Origin: Stichopus chloronotus
Taxonomy: Eukaryota; Echinodermata; Holothuroidea; Aspidochirotida; Stichopodidae
DNA length: 64,000 nt
Direction of reading: 5' to 3'
Assembly: GCA_021234535.1 (NCBI GenBank)
Contig: CM037850.1
Span: 1,984,001-2,048,000, forward strand
This document shows, one piece after another, positions 54,301 to 61,948 of the stretch. Below the pieces are notes generated by a model that worked only from the letters and a program-made list of their open reading frames with translations, was not told where the DNA came from and did no database searches. A program made the position numbers and the translations under genes. Each line of letters starts with the position of its first letter. Positions within the stretch are counted from its first letter, which is position 1.

Positions 54301-54766
54301 TTGATCTGATTCAGCCTCCGATCAAAGACAATCACATCATCACTCAGAAATAAACCAACATAGATTCTCCCATCTTTGGTTGTTGTCATACAGTTGGCTT
54401 CACCGGTAAATTGACTTTGATTGACGAGACGGCCATGTTTAGTATTGTATGATTCTATTGTATTGCCAGAACACGTTACGATTACAGAATCATCCAGCAA
54501 GCAAACAAACCGCCGCTGTCCGCCATGTTACACCTTCAAGTTTGGTAAATTCTTGGGAAAAATAAGGCTGAGACGTAATTGATGACGATAAATCCTGAAA
54601 ACCAGGATCTTTTTGTAATGCAAACAAGTCGATGAACGTATCCTTCGTGTGTTTGTTACACCCAGATAAAGCCAAACGACAGCCATCCTGTGGTACGTCC
54701 ACCGACAAGGTGTAATAACCATCTTGTACGGAGAATCTTGGGACTTTTGTACACGGTACACAGGCA
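33346..54766 (-). CDS. Large multi-domain gene: propeller, DED, coiled coil, DED, ZU5, UPA, DED, UBA-like, ZU5, UPA (17 exons, 5' end missing)
   Basis: I reconstructed 17 minus-strand exons with GT-AG borders. Intron phase matches at every junction once six local lesions are allowed for. Total length is about 1,520 codons. Domain order from the N-terminus: beta-propeller (298 codons); death-fold/DED-like; coiled coil; DED; ZU5; UPA; DED; UBA-like; ZU5; UPA-like. DED mediates homotypic adaptor assembly in apoptosis and NF-kB signalling; ZU5-UPA tandems occur in UNC5, PIDD1, UNC5CL and ankyrins. The probable role is a cytosolic scaffold or sensor in death or innate-immune signalling (inference). 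The first identified exon starts in phase 2, so at least one 5' exon is missing; upstream lies a 6.2 kb inverted-repeat element. Splitting into two or more genes is possible. The long introns hold tandem repeats and a retrotransposon piece. Lesions make pseudogene status a real possibility. Confidence 0.7.
33388..33715 (-). CDS. Large gene, terminal exon (end of second UPA-like region), frameshifted
   Basis: Acceptor TCTCTAG|GATAAC, starting in phase 0, matching the GAA|GTAAAT donor of the exon before it. It begins with a charged helical stretch (SEKVNELVKKAKDSFHM), then continues in another frame with a beta-rich segment (RNIGNNDVLGVCM, FNVIDVNYINVAS) ending at TAA. The exon is one base too long. 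The shift lies at about 33,614-33,622, where the first frame meets TAA. The beta-rich part is compatible with a UPA C-terminus, but that assignment is tentative. Confidence 0.5.
34190..34745 (-). mobile_element. Non-LTR retrotransposon fragment (C-terminal RT and tail)
   Basis: Minus-strand frames give segments typical of the region after the RT palm and thumb: a piece near 34,740-34,600 ending RIEKITIYKP, then LTLKCHISKMLRK near 34,500, then the open frame 34,208-34,432. That frame has SYILLHVIYAVPVWF, KFLKYTSRILGLDC and AAAKNDFTRMTLKIRNDN. Frame changes separate the pieces. It sits in the last intron of the large gene in the same orientation. The catalytic motifs are missing, so only the 3' portion of the element remains. 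Confidence 0.85.
35557..35788 (-). CDS. Large gene, exon 16 (second UPA-like region), damaged
   Basis: Acceptor CCCCTGCAG| and donor TATGAA|GTAAAT. The open part (RSRGLLGAHIPYQQN, MGKHLWVILIMNR, DELSVSLLFYNNYKLVYE) aligns at its end with exon 9, where VFITVCFCKDHDAEYK lies just before the donor. That similarity is why I call it UPA-like. Its length is off by one base modulo 3 relative to exon 9, and the first codons after the acceptor hit a stop in the expected phase. A frameshift near 35,757-35,775 is likely. Confidence 0.5.
36280..36609 (-). CDS. Large gene, exon 15: second ZU5 domain with in-frame TGA
   Basis: Acceptor CTCCTGCAG|AGAGG, phase 1, donor CAGAAAG|GTCACT, 330 bases. It encodes a ZU5 domain: EHGGELDITGIRLLVPAGAL, a VSLNISSEA strand, then SLSLSPLVKFGPENLDIHKP and VIMTIPHC, the usual ZU5 finish. 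TGA at 36,443-36,445 interrupts the otherwise open frame between the NISSEA and LSLSPLV strands. The frame is the same on both sides and homology continues, so this is a point change or recoding site and not an intron (the gap is too short). Confidence 0.8.
37167..37335 (-). CDS. Large gene, exon 14: UBA-like three-helix domain
   Basis: Acceptor TTTTGCAG|GCTAGT, phase 0 in, donor AACGTG|GTAAGT, phase 1 out. The stretch LIDEGYNRLDVQRALQLSHG followed by KLDLGRRIL matches the UBA pattern: hydrophobic residue, x, x, G, F/Y, then a residue run, then V/A-x-x-AL, then a loop and a third helix ending in I/L. UBA domains bind ubiquitin. A link between ubiquitin binding and DED signalling would be sensible, but is inference. 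The exon is fully open. Confidence 0.7.
37504..37802 (-). CDS. Large gene, exon 13: second death effector domain (DED2)
   Basis: Acceptor CTTATTTCAG|ATTTAC, phase 1, donor AAAGAG|GTATGT, phase 0. The 99-codon exon covers a complete six-helix death fold. Landmarks are NLKHTISRLLVKNQCEKLA, then FELTPAEMDTVLNDS, MELMKILDEREL and KASHLDRIGHHVLEYI. The spacing, with the ELT-type acidic/hydroxyl motif between helices 2 and 3 and the L-x-x-L-x-E/D helix 4, fits DED better than CARD or DD. A charged KEKVNEDKKE tail follows. No stops. Confidence 0.8.
38086..38146 (-). CDS. Large gene, exon 12 (linker)
   Basis: A 61-base exon between TTTGTTTCAG| and GAAAG|GTAGTG, phase 0 in and phase 1 out. It encodes a short amphipathic linker (IKNILLSRESQSLLQQ) between the UPA domain and DED2. 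Support comes from both splice sites and exact phase agreement with both neighbours. Confidence 0.75.
38261..38413 (-). CDS. Large gene, exon 11 (end of first UPA domain)
   Basis: Acceptor TTTGAAAG|CTTG and donor TTTAAG|GTACTT, 51 codons, phase 0 both sides. It encodes beta-rich sequence (GHLCAASRVAVQFRLQRS) and an acidic, then hydrophobic strand (NKMSLVLQFK), fitting the final strands of a UPA domain. Open. Confidence 0.75.
38600..39340. repeat. Three-copy intronic tandem repeat, period about 240-250 bp
   Basis: The phrase AAGGTCAATTCAGAGGAG recurs in diverged form at about 38,622, 38,861 and 39,113. Each copy is followed by CATATGTTGCATAA-like and CAAGATTGATCAAACATACAT phrases at matching offsets. 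The array lies in intron 10 of the large gene. Confidence 0.8.
39012..39043. repeat. Perfect 14-bp hairpin with TCTC loop
   Basis: CTTGTATGATTACA, then TCTC, then TGTAATCATACAAG: the arms are exact reverse complements. It sits inside the second unit of the intronic tandem repeat and has no perfect counterpart in the other two units. Confidence 0.9.
40245..40406 (-). CDS. Large gene, exon 10 (first UPA domain, middle)
   Basis: Acceptor TTACACTTCAG|TCTC, 54 codons, phase 0 both sides, donor ACAAAG|GTTTGT (a weak donor). It encodes SLVDDYKTKLTLGSYTTFPV and LTLTMSPQIGTYCLTEG, beta-strand-rich UPA sequence. Open frame. The weak donor is the least certain splice site in this part of the model. Confidence 0.75.
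40915..41141 (-). CDS. Large gene, exon 9 (first UPA domain, start)
   Basis: Acceptor CGTTCTCAG|GTCAT, phase 1 in, donor TACAAG|GTGAGC, phase 0 out. It begins HITWGEENSLTWKLQQEKIS and runs to FRVVSFIDGILHAKEDVF and CFCKDHDAEYK. The W plus strand order after a ZU5 domain is the UPA layout known from UNC5 and PIDD1. Open. Confidence 0.8.
41260..41784 (-). CDS. Large gene, exon 8: first ZU5 domain
   Basis: Acceptor TTGCCTTAG|ATGACG, 175 codons, phase 1 both sides, donor AAACT|GTAAGT. An acidic, serine-rich linker of about 55 residues leads into a complete ZU5 domain: DDGGTITLMGVSLSIPENAL, then VTVIHDAAF, LIKLEPEGLQLDKPARLIIP and HSAIIPEPDRHSVIIF. I see no HFS-type autoproteolysis site of the PIDD1/UNC5CL kind (the IIPHSA stretch is the nearest, without the F-S pair). 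The frame is fully open. Confidence 0.88.
42211..42531 (-). CDS. Large gene, exon 7: death effector domain (DED1)
   Basis: Acceptor CCGAAATAG|CTGATT and donor CCAG|GTAAGA, 107 codons, phase 1 both sides. The fold landmarks are RMIVDVAEDLTLDHTLKLAF, LPNSEQDMLRRIS, TLINIIKTRNIINMYDVTNL and KGLIHLHLYRTNEQYV: six predicted helices, with the helix 5 D-V-x-x-L pattern common in DED. A short acidic tail leads to the ZU5 exon. Open. Confidence 0.82.
43009..43093 (-). CDS. Large gene, exon 6 (acidic linker)
   Basis: Acceptor TTTGAACAG|ACTCC and donor TAGCAG|GTCAGG, 85 bases, phase 0 in and phase 1 out. It encodes a low-complexity acidic linker (SREEEQTLEENGNSEVSQEL). Phase matches exon 5 (GCAGTA|GTAAGT) and exon 7. 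Confidence 0.7.
43490..44440. repeat. Diverged TTTGACCTCCACC repeats in intron
   Basis: The phrase TGATCTTTGACCTCCACC recurs with changes at about 43,510, 43,668, 43,797, 44,080 and 44,352. Between copies lie related segments (tracking AGTGTCAAAGTTTTCAAGATT and similar). The copies are roughly 130-280 bases apart, so this is an old, diverged array. It lies in intron 5 of the large gene. Confidence 0.65.
44974..45111 (-). CDS. Large gene, exon 5 (coiled coil, second half)
   Basis: Acceptor TTTCTTAATTAG|GAACTAG, 46 codons, phase 0, donor GCAGTA|GTAAGT. Heptad-like charged helix (ELEETKSSLRATKDELVKAH and ALREVLQQTRETLIKQ) continuing the coiled coil of exon 4. If the donor were not used the frame would run 31 codons further to a stop; the strong GTAAGT and the phase fit to exon 6 favour splicing. 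Confidence 0.75.
45718..46004 (-). CDS. Large gene, exon 4 (coiled coil, first half)
   Basis: Acceptor CATTTTGCAG|ATCG, phase 1, donor CAACAG|GTAAGT, phase 0. It encodes a strongly charged coiled coil with internal near-repeats (RLKTTEERLKTTEEEKEQL, then EIEMQQLSGRQEITDEAKNL). Such a coil would drive self-association between the first death fold and DED1. Fully open. Confidence 0.8.
47529..47803 (-). CDS. Large gene, exon 3: DED-like death-fold domain, one-base frameshift
   Basis: Acceptor TTATTTGCAG|AATGAT, phase 0. The first frame gives NHENLLTLIALLITKDDCQK; after a shift the next gives SELIKQRTILKNDGPSKTLL, then YLRETGKMSAADISLLLTAC and IIQVVKAWTNYQ. Together they make a six-helix DED-like fold. 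The break is explained by one extra A in the AAA run at 47,714-47,716. With that base removed the exon is 274 bases and ends at CTCAA|GTCAGT in phase 1, matching exon 4. The donor is GTCAGT, not GTAAGT, so it is moderately supported. Confidence 0.65.
48546..48628 (-). CDS. Large gene, exon 2 (last propeller strand to death fold), one-base deletion
   Basis: Acceptor ACCTGTCAG|AAGACT and donor GATTAC|GTAAGT. The first half (NGVTFVGVIDRLK) continues the propeller's last blade after EVYEYDT of exon 1; the second half (SIVTIKSLFEDY) is the first helix leading into exon 3. The exon is 83 bases. One base missing from the A-run at 48,581-48,583 would give 84 bases (28 codons) and keep phase 0 on both sides. 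This small exon is what ties the propeller to the death-fold region. Confidence 0.6.
50130..50657 (+). pseudogene. Decayed coding relic of unknown, possibly transposon-related, protein
   Basis: Plus-strand frames with several stops and shifts spell coherent protein-like pieces in order. There is KRCFRPILRGLARFHMGE and then VEPLKVLAGYNAHTKHPQTA, broken by a poly-G tract at about 50,298. They are followed by DDEYEETSNDYETSVDRSK, a small-module segment LNLGDWVV / YPGQITAVVDNEPRVQV, then VMHQSGKNWK and DEAFYFAQNVIKKIGLRVP before a stop. The last part resembles a short module I recall from proteins of repetitive families in animal genomes, but I cannot name the family. It lies in the intron between exons 1 and 2 of the large gene, on the opposite strand. 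Confidence 0.55.
52560..53850. repeat. Diverged tandem array, period about 210-230 bp, five to six units
   Basis: Phrases recur in fixed order: TCCTNTCCTGAATTTTTCTCATTC, then TTGATATTTAATAAAAGG, then ATATGAAAGCGATA, then GGATTGGCCTTCTGTGCCATACAGTACGTCTAGTG, then an AAACANGTTNAGAATTT segment and AAAGCCAAAACAGTAGAACTG. Unit starts lie at about 53,080, 53,291, 53,519 and 53,741, with more diverged copies at about 52,850 and 52,680. The open frames of 148 and 138 codons in this array are by-products of the repeat. Confidence 0.85.
53868..54766 (-). CDS. Large gene, first recognised exon: beta-propeller, with a 4-base duplication
   Basis: Acceptor CCACAATAACAG|TGCC, phase 2, donor GACACA|GTAAGT, phase 0. 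A Cys-containing lead (CVPCTKVPRFSVQDG) precedes repeated four-strand blades, such as VIVTCSGNTIESYNTKHGRL, RIYVGLFLSDDVIVFDRRL, NKLFIITGYGRALMYNI and GLIYILSRDEIFKKGVVVVY, typical of an NHL/WD-type propeller. The frame breaks at 54,497-54,504, where TTGC is duplicated. Without the duplicate the exon has exactly 298 codons in the phases required. An eight-residue unit (SLPGGHSS) is tandemly repeated near 54,000-54,030. Partner and ligand are unknown. Confidence 0.75.
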
Positions 54767-55704
54767 CTGTTATTGTGGAAGGCAAAAAGGGAAAAAATTG
54801 ACCGGGTGTTGAGACATGTATCCATATTAACGAGGAATTTACACAGTGTACACTGTGTGAGGATTTGGCAATATATACGATTGCACAACATACATAGCCA
54901 TAGCTGCATATAGTAATGACACTATTGCAACAAGTAAATCATTATCATAAATCTGGATGAAAGAAAATATTGAAATGATTTAAAAGGCTGACAGAACTAA
55001 GCCTGCCTATATGTATTAGGAGTATCATGAGTCGATATCACATAACAAAACGTCGAGCAGGATAGTCAAACATCATAATAAAATCTACAAAACTTTGCAG
55101 TAATAATTTAGGTGTGTCACTTTTTATGCTATATTTTGGTAATGCCTAGACTGAGTAATCCATGTGAAATTATATTGAAATTAATATTACAATCGTCTAT
55201 GAAGTAATCCTCAAGTTTAGTGGTCAATCACTACCAAAAAATGAGCAACGAAAGATTACAATTTTTACAAATAAAGACTTCCAAACAAAAAGGAATGTTT
55301 TTTTTCTTATTTCACCATATAACGTCTCATTAAAAACATTTTGATCACAAATGTTGGTGTCGACGATGTTCAACTTTGCACATAAGCAGAAACTTAAAAA
55401 TATCCCCATAACTAACAGTACGCTTTGAAAGTCAAATATGCCGGCACTTACTGTTTTTGAAATAGTGTGAGGAATATATTCACACAATAATCAAAAACAA
55501 TTATTTGCCTTATATTTTTATGTTCAAAGTGAATATGTTACAAGTATGGATCAAAACAAAAAAAAATTGCAAACATATTACCAAAATTTGAGACCAAAAT
55601 GCACGTCGTTGACGAGGCTTATATAAATTTTAGAAAGTTAAGACATATTCTGTGAAAGACATCATTTTTGCTGAATTGTGGTAATTAATTGTTTTTCTTT
55701 GCTC
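54767..55704. other. Upstream flank of the propeller exon, no certain exon
   Basis: The 5' continuation of the large gene should lie here or further up. A minus-strand ATG at about 55,408 opens a frame with a hydrophobic start (MGIFLSFCLCAKLN), but no splice pairing with the propeller exon could be shown. The TSD base pairs of the inverted-repeat element (GCTC) lie at 55,701-55,704. Confidence 0.35.
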
Positions 55705-58700
55705 CCAGCAAACAAAAAAATGTTGACATCAAGGAAACATTTGACGAAATGTTGCAATAACATTATATAAAATTTTATTAAAGTGTTAAATGTTGAGTCA
55801 CTAGAATAGCCAGAAAACATTTTCGCGATGTTTTGCATAACATTATGCAGATGTTGACAAAACGTTTTCACAATATCGCAATAAGGTTGTGTTAAAATGT
55901 TATAAAAACATTACTTTAAAGCGTTACATGTTGAGTCACCAGAAACGCTTAATATTTTGACGATGTTTTGTATGACCTTATTTAGATATCATTTTGATGT
56001 TGGTACAACATCAGAGACAATGTTTTAAATGGTGTGAAAACATTTGAAAACGTTTTAAAAATGTGAAATGTTGAGTCAAAAGAAAAGATCAATAACATCA
56101 CATGACGATTTTTATAATGTTATGAAAACTTTACTTTAAAACGTTTTAAAAACGTTAATGGTTTTATATGGCATTGTTCAGAATATAATTTTGATGTTTC
56201 TACAGCATCAAAGACATGTTCTCGAGATATTAAATGTTGTCTTTTATAATAATCACAAAAAAGTTTTTACAATATTATGAATGTTATTAAAACTATAAAT
56301 GTTGGATTATGAAAAGGGCGAGAAAAATTATTTTTACCTATCAGTTAAATATTGTGACAAAATTTATTAATCGTTAATAAAATATTATAAGAATATTAAG
56401 TAGAATATCTTCATATCGTTACATAAAAACTTTTAAGTAAGATTAAATGTGGAGTAATAAATACGGCAAGAAAATATTTCATAACGTTTAAAAATACTAC
56501 CTTGATATCAGGAAAATATTGTTTCATTGCATTACTAAAACATTAGCAAAATATAATAAAAATATTTGGTACAAGATCATTACATTGTCAATGTTTTGAA
56601 TGATGGAAAACAAAATACTACCAAAATGTTATAAGAATTGGAAAGAATCCTTGTTCTAACAGAAAAACATGATAGTGTTTAATTAAAACGGTAGAATAAT
56701 TCAAGAACGTCACATGCAAGACGGTAGTGCTGCAACGATAATGTTAAATGAAATGTCCAAGATCCAGAAAACGAAGTGAAACTGTTTCAGTTTAAGTACC
56801 GTTAATACTAGCTAAACCATGCTTAACCATTAATTGAAATACAGTATAAGGAAAATGATATGAAAACCATTAAATAAGAGTAAAAGTTGATTTAAAGAAG
56901 GGAGAATACATAAGCCTTGAATGAAATATTATTCTATGTTAAAAATGGTATTGAAATATCAGAGAAATTAAAGCAATATGTTAACAAAATGTTGCATGCC
57001 AATGTTGTCACAAAAACAAAAAAAAAAACAGGGAGGGAAGAATTAAGGTCAATTACTGTATTTTAAGGCATTTTAAAAGTTCTTCAAAAGATAGTAAAAC
57101 GGTCATATACTACAGTGTCATGATAAAATTATCTCAAATCTCCTTAAAAATGAAACCTTCACACAATACTGTGTCCCATAGAATACATAGTAAATTGGAA
57201 TTAAAACGTCCTGTTCACCGTCCAAGAATGATGAAACGATACGGATGTGCTGCTGATTGTTGTCGCTTAACATGGATTTACCGTATGATCATTTTGTTTT
57301 TCTGGGATAATCGTTGCACTGTATTCAGTCATAATTAAAAACAATCAACACCAAGTTTTGTATGAAATGAGGTTATGTTCAGTAGAATATATGAATTATT
57401 ATACAGTAACACCCGCACGATACTCGTTGCTCCATATACTGTAGTTTTCGCTTGCCCAATAGCACACATCACAAGAAAATGAAAATGCTGATTAATCCTC
57501 TGGCTGAGTTACAAGCCACGATTAAACTGCAGACAGTGATTCCACAGATTTAATGATATATATAATATGGACTTTCTGTTGAAAAATGTCCATATGCTTT
57601 CGTCGTGATCACTAAAACGACTGTTTGGCCAACAAGAAAATTCAGTCCACTAGGGCACTGTAGCTACTGTACCTGTCTCCCACTTGAAGAACTTGTGGTA
57701 TTAGAAGTTCACATGAGCAACTTAAATTCCAAAAGCATCATTGTACAATACAGTTTTGCGATTTCTGTCGATCGATCGATGCATCGCTGGGGTGTATTGT
57801 CTGTGTGACTGCTGTCACTGATTTCCTATCCAAATTTGAAAAGTAACATAACTACTATAGGTTACCGTTGTGAATGCTGGCTTGATGAAAAAGAACTGGA
57901 CTTGTTATAAACACTTTGTCTCCTCACTTCTCAACAGCTGCGTTTACAGTATAAAGCACATTTTCAGTTTCCAGTTGTCTAATTGTGAACATTGTCATGC
58001 ATTGTCCGGCGATCTAGTCTGATGAACAGCACCAACGGCACCTTAATAACAGAAGCCTCAGGTGCACAACAGTGGGTAGTTCTCCAATAAACATCGGTTA
58101 CCTAAGAGAAAGAAACACAAACACCATACCACAGTAGTATACAATTGATTTACACATTTTATGCTACAGAAGTACAAACAAGGGCGCTGGGTTTAGACAC
58201 ACATGAGAACGGGCCCGTCACCCTCAAGTCACATGTTCACATTCATACAGTACTCAGGTATGAGGGAAATGATAAGAAATATTGGGAGGGGACTGATTGC
58301 CCGGCAGGAATATCTAAGTGGAGAGTCACCACTGGTTGACGTAGATCGCAAAAGAACATGTCTGAGGCTTCACACCACCCTCCTTTACACCCCCCCCCTC
58401 CACAGAAGTAGAAATGGCACTTGCTGGGATGTTCTAAGCAGCATGTCAGTTTAAAATACTGTTCCAATGTGTGCAATTACAATTAACGAGAGAAAAAATG
58501 TATGGTATAGAGTATTTAAATATCAGATGGGTCGAGGTGATGCAGATCATGATGAATTATGATTTTTTTCTCCTTTATTTTATTTAGTCTCCTAGCACCT
58601 GTTAGATAGTGAGGGGGATGACATGAACACACTTTTCAGACTTTTCATTCTGAGTCTGATCTTCCACAATCCAACCGTCTACCCGGTTACCAACCTATTC

Positions 58701-61700
58701 ATTCTTGTTAACAATTATACAAGCAAAGCGACTTAGAGTAATTGTAGATTAGCCTGGGTCATTAGAGCTAGACTTAAGCCTACCTTTACCAAGTACCAAT
58801 ACTACCGTACCATTCATTCGATTTTCTGCTGTATGTAGTCATTCACAAAGACTTGAATAAAGTTAATGAATGTGCACCATACAGGGTTACCTGTTCAGGC
58901 CAGGCTAAATAACTACCTGTACCACTAAATTAAAATGAATGGGAGAGAAAAATGTTTGCTTTGACCTTTAAATTCTGTTCATAAATTTAATTTAATAAAA
59001 TATCAATTTAATAAAAATTTTAAATTCATTTCACACATGTTTTTGTACATTATTCTTTGACCTGCTTTTGCAGGTTTCCAGATTACACAAGCCACCCTTC
59101 CCCCTTCTTGGCCGAAAGGTCTTCGCCAAAGAAGTAGTACTGCAACAGCAACTGTTTGACTCTAAACCATGTAATCGTAGAAAAATTCATAAAATGTTAT
59201 TGTTATCTTGTCATACGATGTTAGAAAGGAAATATTGCAAAATCAAAAGTAATGACTAATGTTATCAATCCTCCATGTACTTTTTTTCCACACTGTAGCC
59301 CTACATTAATAGTAGGTTTATTCTACACTGCTTTAACCTGATAACTGTACAGAAACAGTGTTGCTTGCATAAATGGGTAACAAAACAGCTAACTTATACA
59401 GTAGCCATTGGAGCAACTCAGTTTCTGGGGGACATTTCGAAAGGAATCGGATATAGATTCAACTGTTTCTTACTCTGAGTCTGGCTCAATTACTGTAAAG
59501 CAAATATAGCTTAGTGTCGTTTATCGAGTAGCCCAATTACTATACTTTGTACTGTAGTTCAAGCAAACTTACTGTACTAAGGTCCATTTGGAGGGTACAT
59601 ATTTTCTAGCCTAATCACATGACACACCCGGAAAAAAAATGCCTGTTTGCCCACTTGTCAATGGCATGATGTAGGCCTTCTTATTTATACTTCTAAATTC
59701 TAACACAAAGTAGTTTGTGCCTACTGGCCCTACTTCCGCTACACTACTTTAACCACTGAGGACGCAGGTACTTCTTGCAGCCTGGCAATCCTCAAACTCC
59801 TAGTCCTGTACCATTCTGGTGTGTTGGAAGCCGCGGGAACTGTTCATCACTACCTACTGTACATAAAACAACCACAGTAACAAGTGATTCAATCTTTTGT
59901 TTCCAACTGAAATTGACCTTCAATGGGTTTTGGCAACTCCTATCCGTACAGCTCTCACCTATTCAGGCTTTGGCACAGACATATAGCAATTGACTCATCG
60001 AACTGACCGTGGAAAGTGAGCTTAGGCTAAACTTACACCAAAGTGCATACCCTTCTATATTTGAACCAAATATTCTAGTCTTAACATAACATATTCAGAT
60101 CTACGAGACAAAAGAACATATTCATATCATGTTCATACTTGTAAATCACTAATATGACTGGTTTCAAGAGTTAACTTACCTTGAATTTTAGGGAGACAAA
60201 TCACGATCGGCTGCGGCTGTTGTGTTCTCCTTCAGTTTTCAAATTTGAATCTGATATGTGTTGCCAAGTAACATACATACAAATCTAACAACAAACTTAG
60301 GAATAATAACACAAATATTGTAAAATAAATCATGAAAAATACCAAGAATATGTACAAAGTGCATTTTTCACCAAATATATTTTCAAAGATTCATATCAAT
60401 ACTTCCTTGGCATTTTTAATTTTATTTTTACTTCGAACTGAAGCTTTTACAAATACTTTAAAAACATAATTATAACGTATTACATTTCGTTTAGAATATG
60501 ATCTCGCTAAGAGGCTGATTTACGAATTTCTAGTATCCCTGTCAATATGAAATGACATTCAAAATTATTTGTGATTAGATTATCAAAACTTTTGCAGAAA
60601 AAAACAGTTTGGATGATACTTAAAAAATGTCATTAATTCGGTTTAATTAGGTCTGGCAGTTGTGTGCCATATTGCATTGGTGATATATAAGGAAGTGAAC
60701 TTTAATATTACATGTCATAGAGAAAAAGTTTTGTACATAAACGCCCTGATGTATTCAATGATATTGTGACAATATTTTGAAAGCATTAAATAAAATATTT
60801 TAATTTGAAATGTCATAACATCAAAATATTTGCAGTTGAGAACACATGTTTGACAATTTTTGAAATGTTGCTAGTTCGGTTTCAGACGGTTGTGATTTTG
60901 TGTGTCACGATGTGCCACTTTGCTTTAGTGAACACATTTTAATAACATCTGAAGAATATTGTCAATGTAAGTAAATTTTAAAAGAATGGTTTTACTATTT
61001 TGATAACTTGTCAAGTGCATAGAGTGATACTGGTCGGAATATCATTTCTATACGGGTGACTGGTGGAAGTTGCACATGTGTAAATAACCTAGCTGTTGGG
61101 AATGTGCAAAGAACATTAAATGACATTTTAAAAACATTCAGGGAAATGTTCGGAAACAAATATTTAAATAACGTTATGAAAACATGTTTCATAAGAAATA
61201 TTTAAAAAAATGTAACAAAAATTTTTATAAACTATGTATGACTTTGCTGATTTTAAACAGGTAAAATGTGATTGTGGCGTATAAAAAAAAAAAAAATTAA
61301 TGTCATTCAGAAAAATAAATTGGTGAATTTGTACAATGGGTTTTATTACTCAATGACATTTTACCGATATTTCTATAACATTGAATAAAACCTTTGAAAG
61401 AAAATGTTTTCAAAACAACATTAAAACATTTGCAAACTAAGAGCAAATATTTTAATAATGTTTGGAAATATTAACTCTCCCTTTTGAAAATAACGGGTAA
61501 CGTTTCACACGATGTCTTTGAGATGACTTTGATAACTTTCTGATGATAACATTCCGATAACGACCTTAAAATATTGCTTTGTAAATCAAAATGTTTTTGT
61601 AACGTTTTAATAACATTATGTTATTTGCGGCAGCTTTCACCAATATTTTAATCACATTTACTTTGACCATATTGAGATATAAGTGCTGAACCAACATTAC

Positions 61701-61944
61701 GTAAATTTGTTTTCATATTTCCTGTTTTATACCTTTCTATTTTGTCTTAAAAAATATTGTTGAAACGTTAACAAAACATGTGAATACAATGTTACAAAGA
61801 AAAAATATATATAACATTTGCAAAACATCGCAATGTAACAGTAAGATATTCAAACAACATTTTTAAAACATTTTACGAATATGTTTTTGAAAGACATTCT
61901 TACGCTTTTTCCAAAATGTTGTAAACATGTTTTGTGTTTGCTGG
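55705..61944. mobile_element. 6.2 kb DNA element with terminal inverted repeats CCAGCAAACA and 4-bp target duplication
   Basis: The left end reads CCAGCAAACAAAAAAATGTT; the right end, reverse-complemented, reads CCAGCAAACACAAAACATGT. GCTC lies directly outside both ends (55,701-55,704 and 61,945-61,948), as expected of a target-site duplication. About 1.3 kb at each end is packed with diverged ACGTTTT, ATGTTTT and AACATTTT words in opposite senses, forming long degenerate subterminal inverted repeats. The 3.5 kb middle (57.0-60.6 kb) shows no transposase I recognise, so this looks non-autonomous or too decayed. I cannot assign a superfamily; 4-bp duplications exclude the classic TA and TTAA groups. 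Confidence 0.75.
57050..60600. other. Interior of the inverted-repeat element, no recognised gene
   Basis: Several short frames occur (up to 83 codons). One starts just after an acceptor-like TTTTGCAG at about 59,075, and a minus-strand donor-like CAAG|GTAAGTT lies at about 60,180. None shows DDE-type or other transposase residues in a convincing context. The segment could be captured host DNA. Confidence 0.35.
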
Positions 61945-61948
61945 GCTC

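Noticed and set aside
55224..55487. Minus-strand ORF with a hydrophobic start, considered as signal peptide exon of the large gene
   Set aside because: No donor in the phase needed by the propeller exon was found, so it is only mentioned as a possibility.
58145..58476. Cluster of overlapping ORFs inside the inverted-repeat element, considered as transposase
   Set aside because: No catalytic DDE/DDD residues in a plausible setting and no family resemblance.
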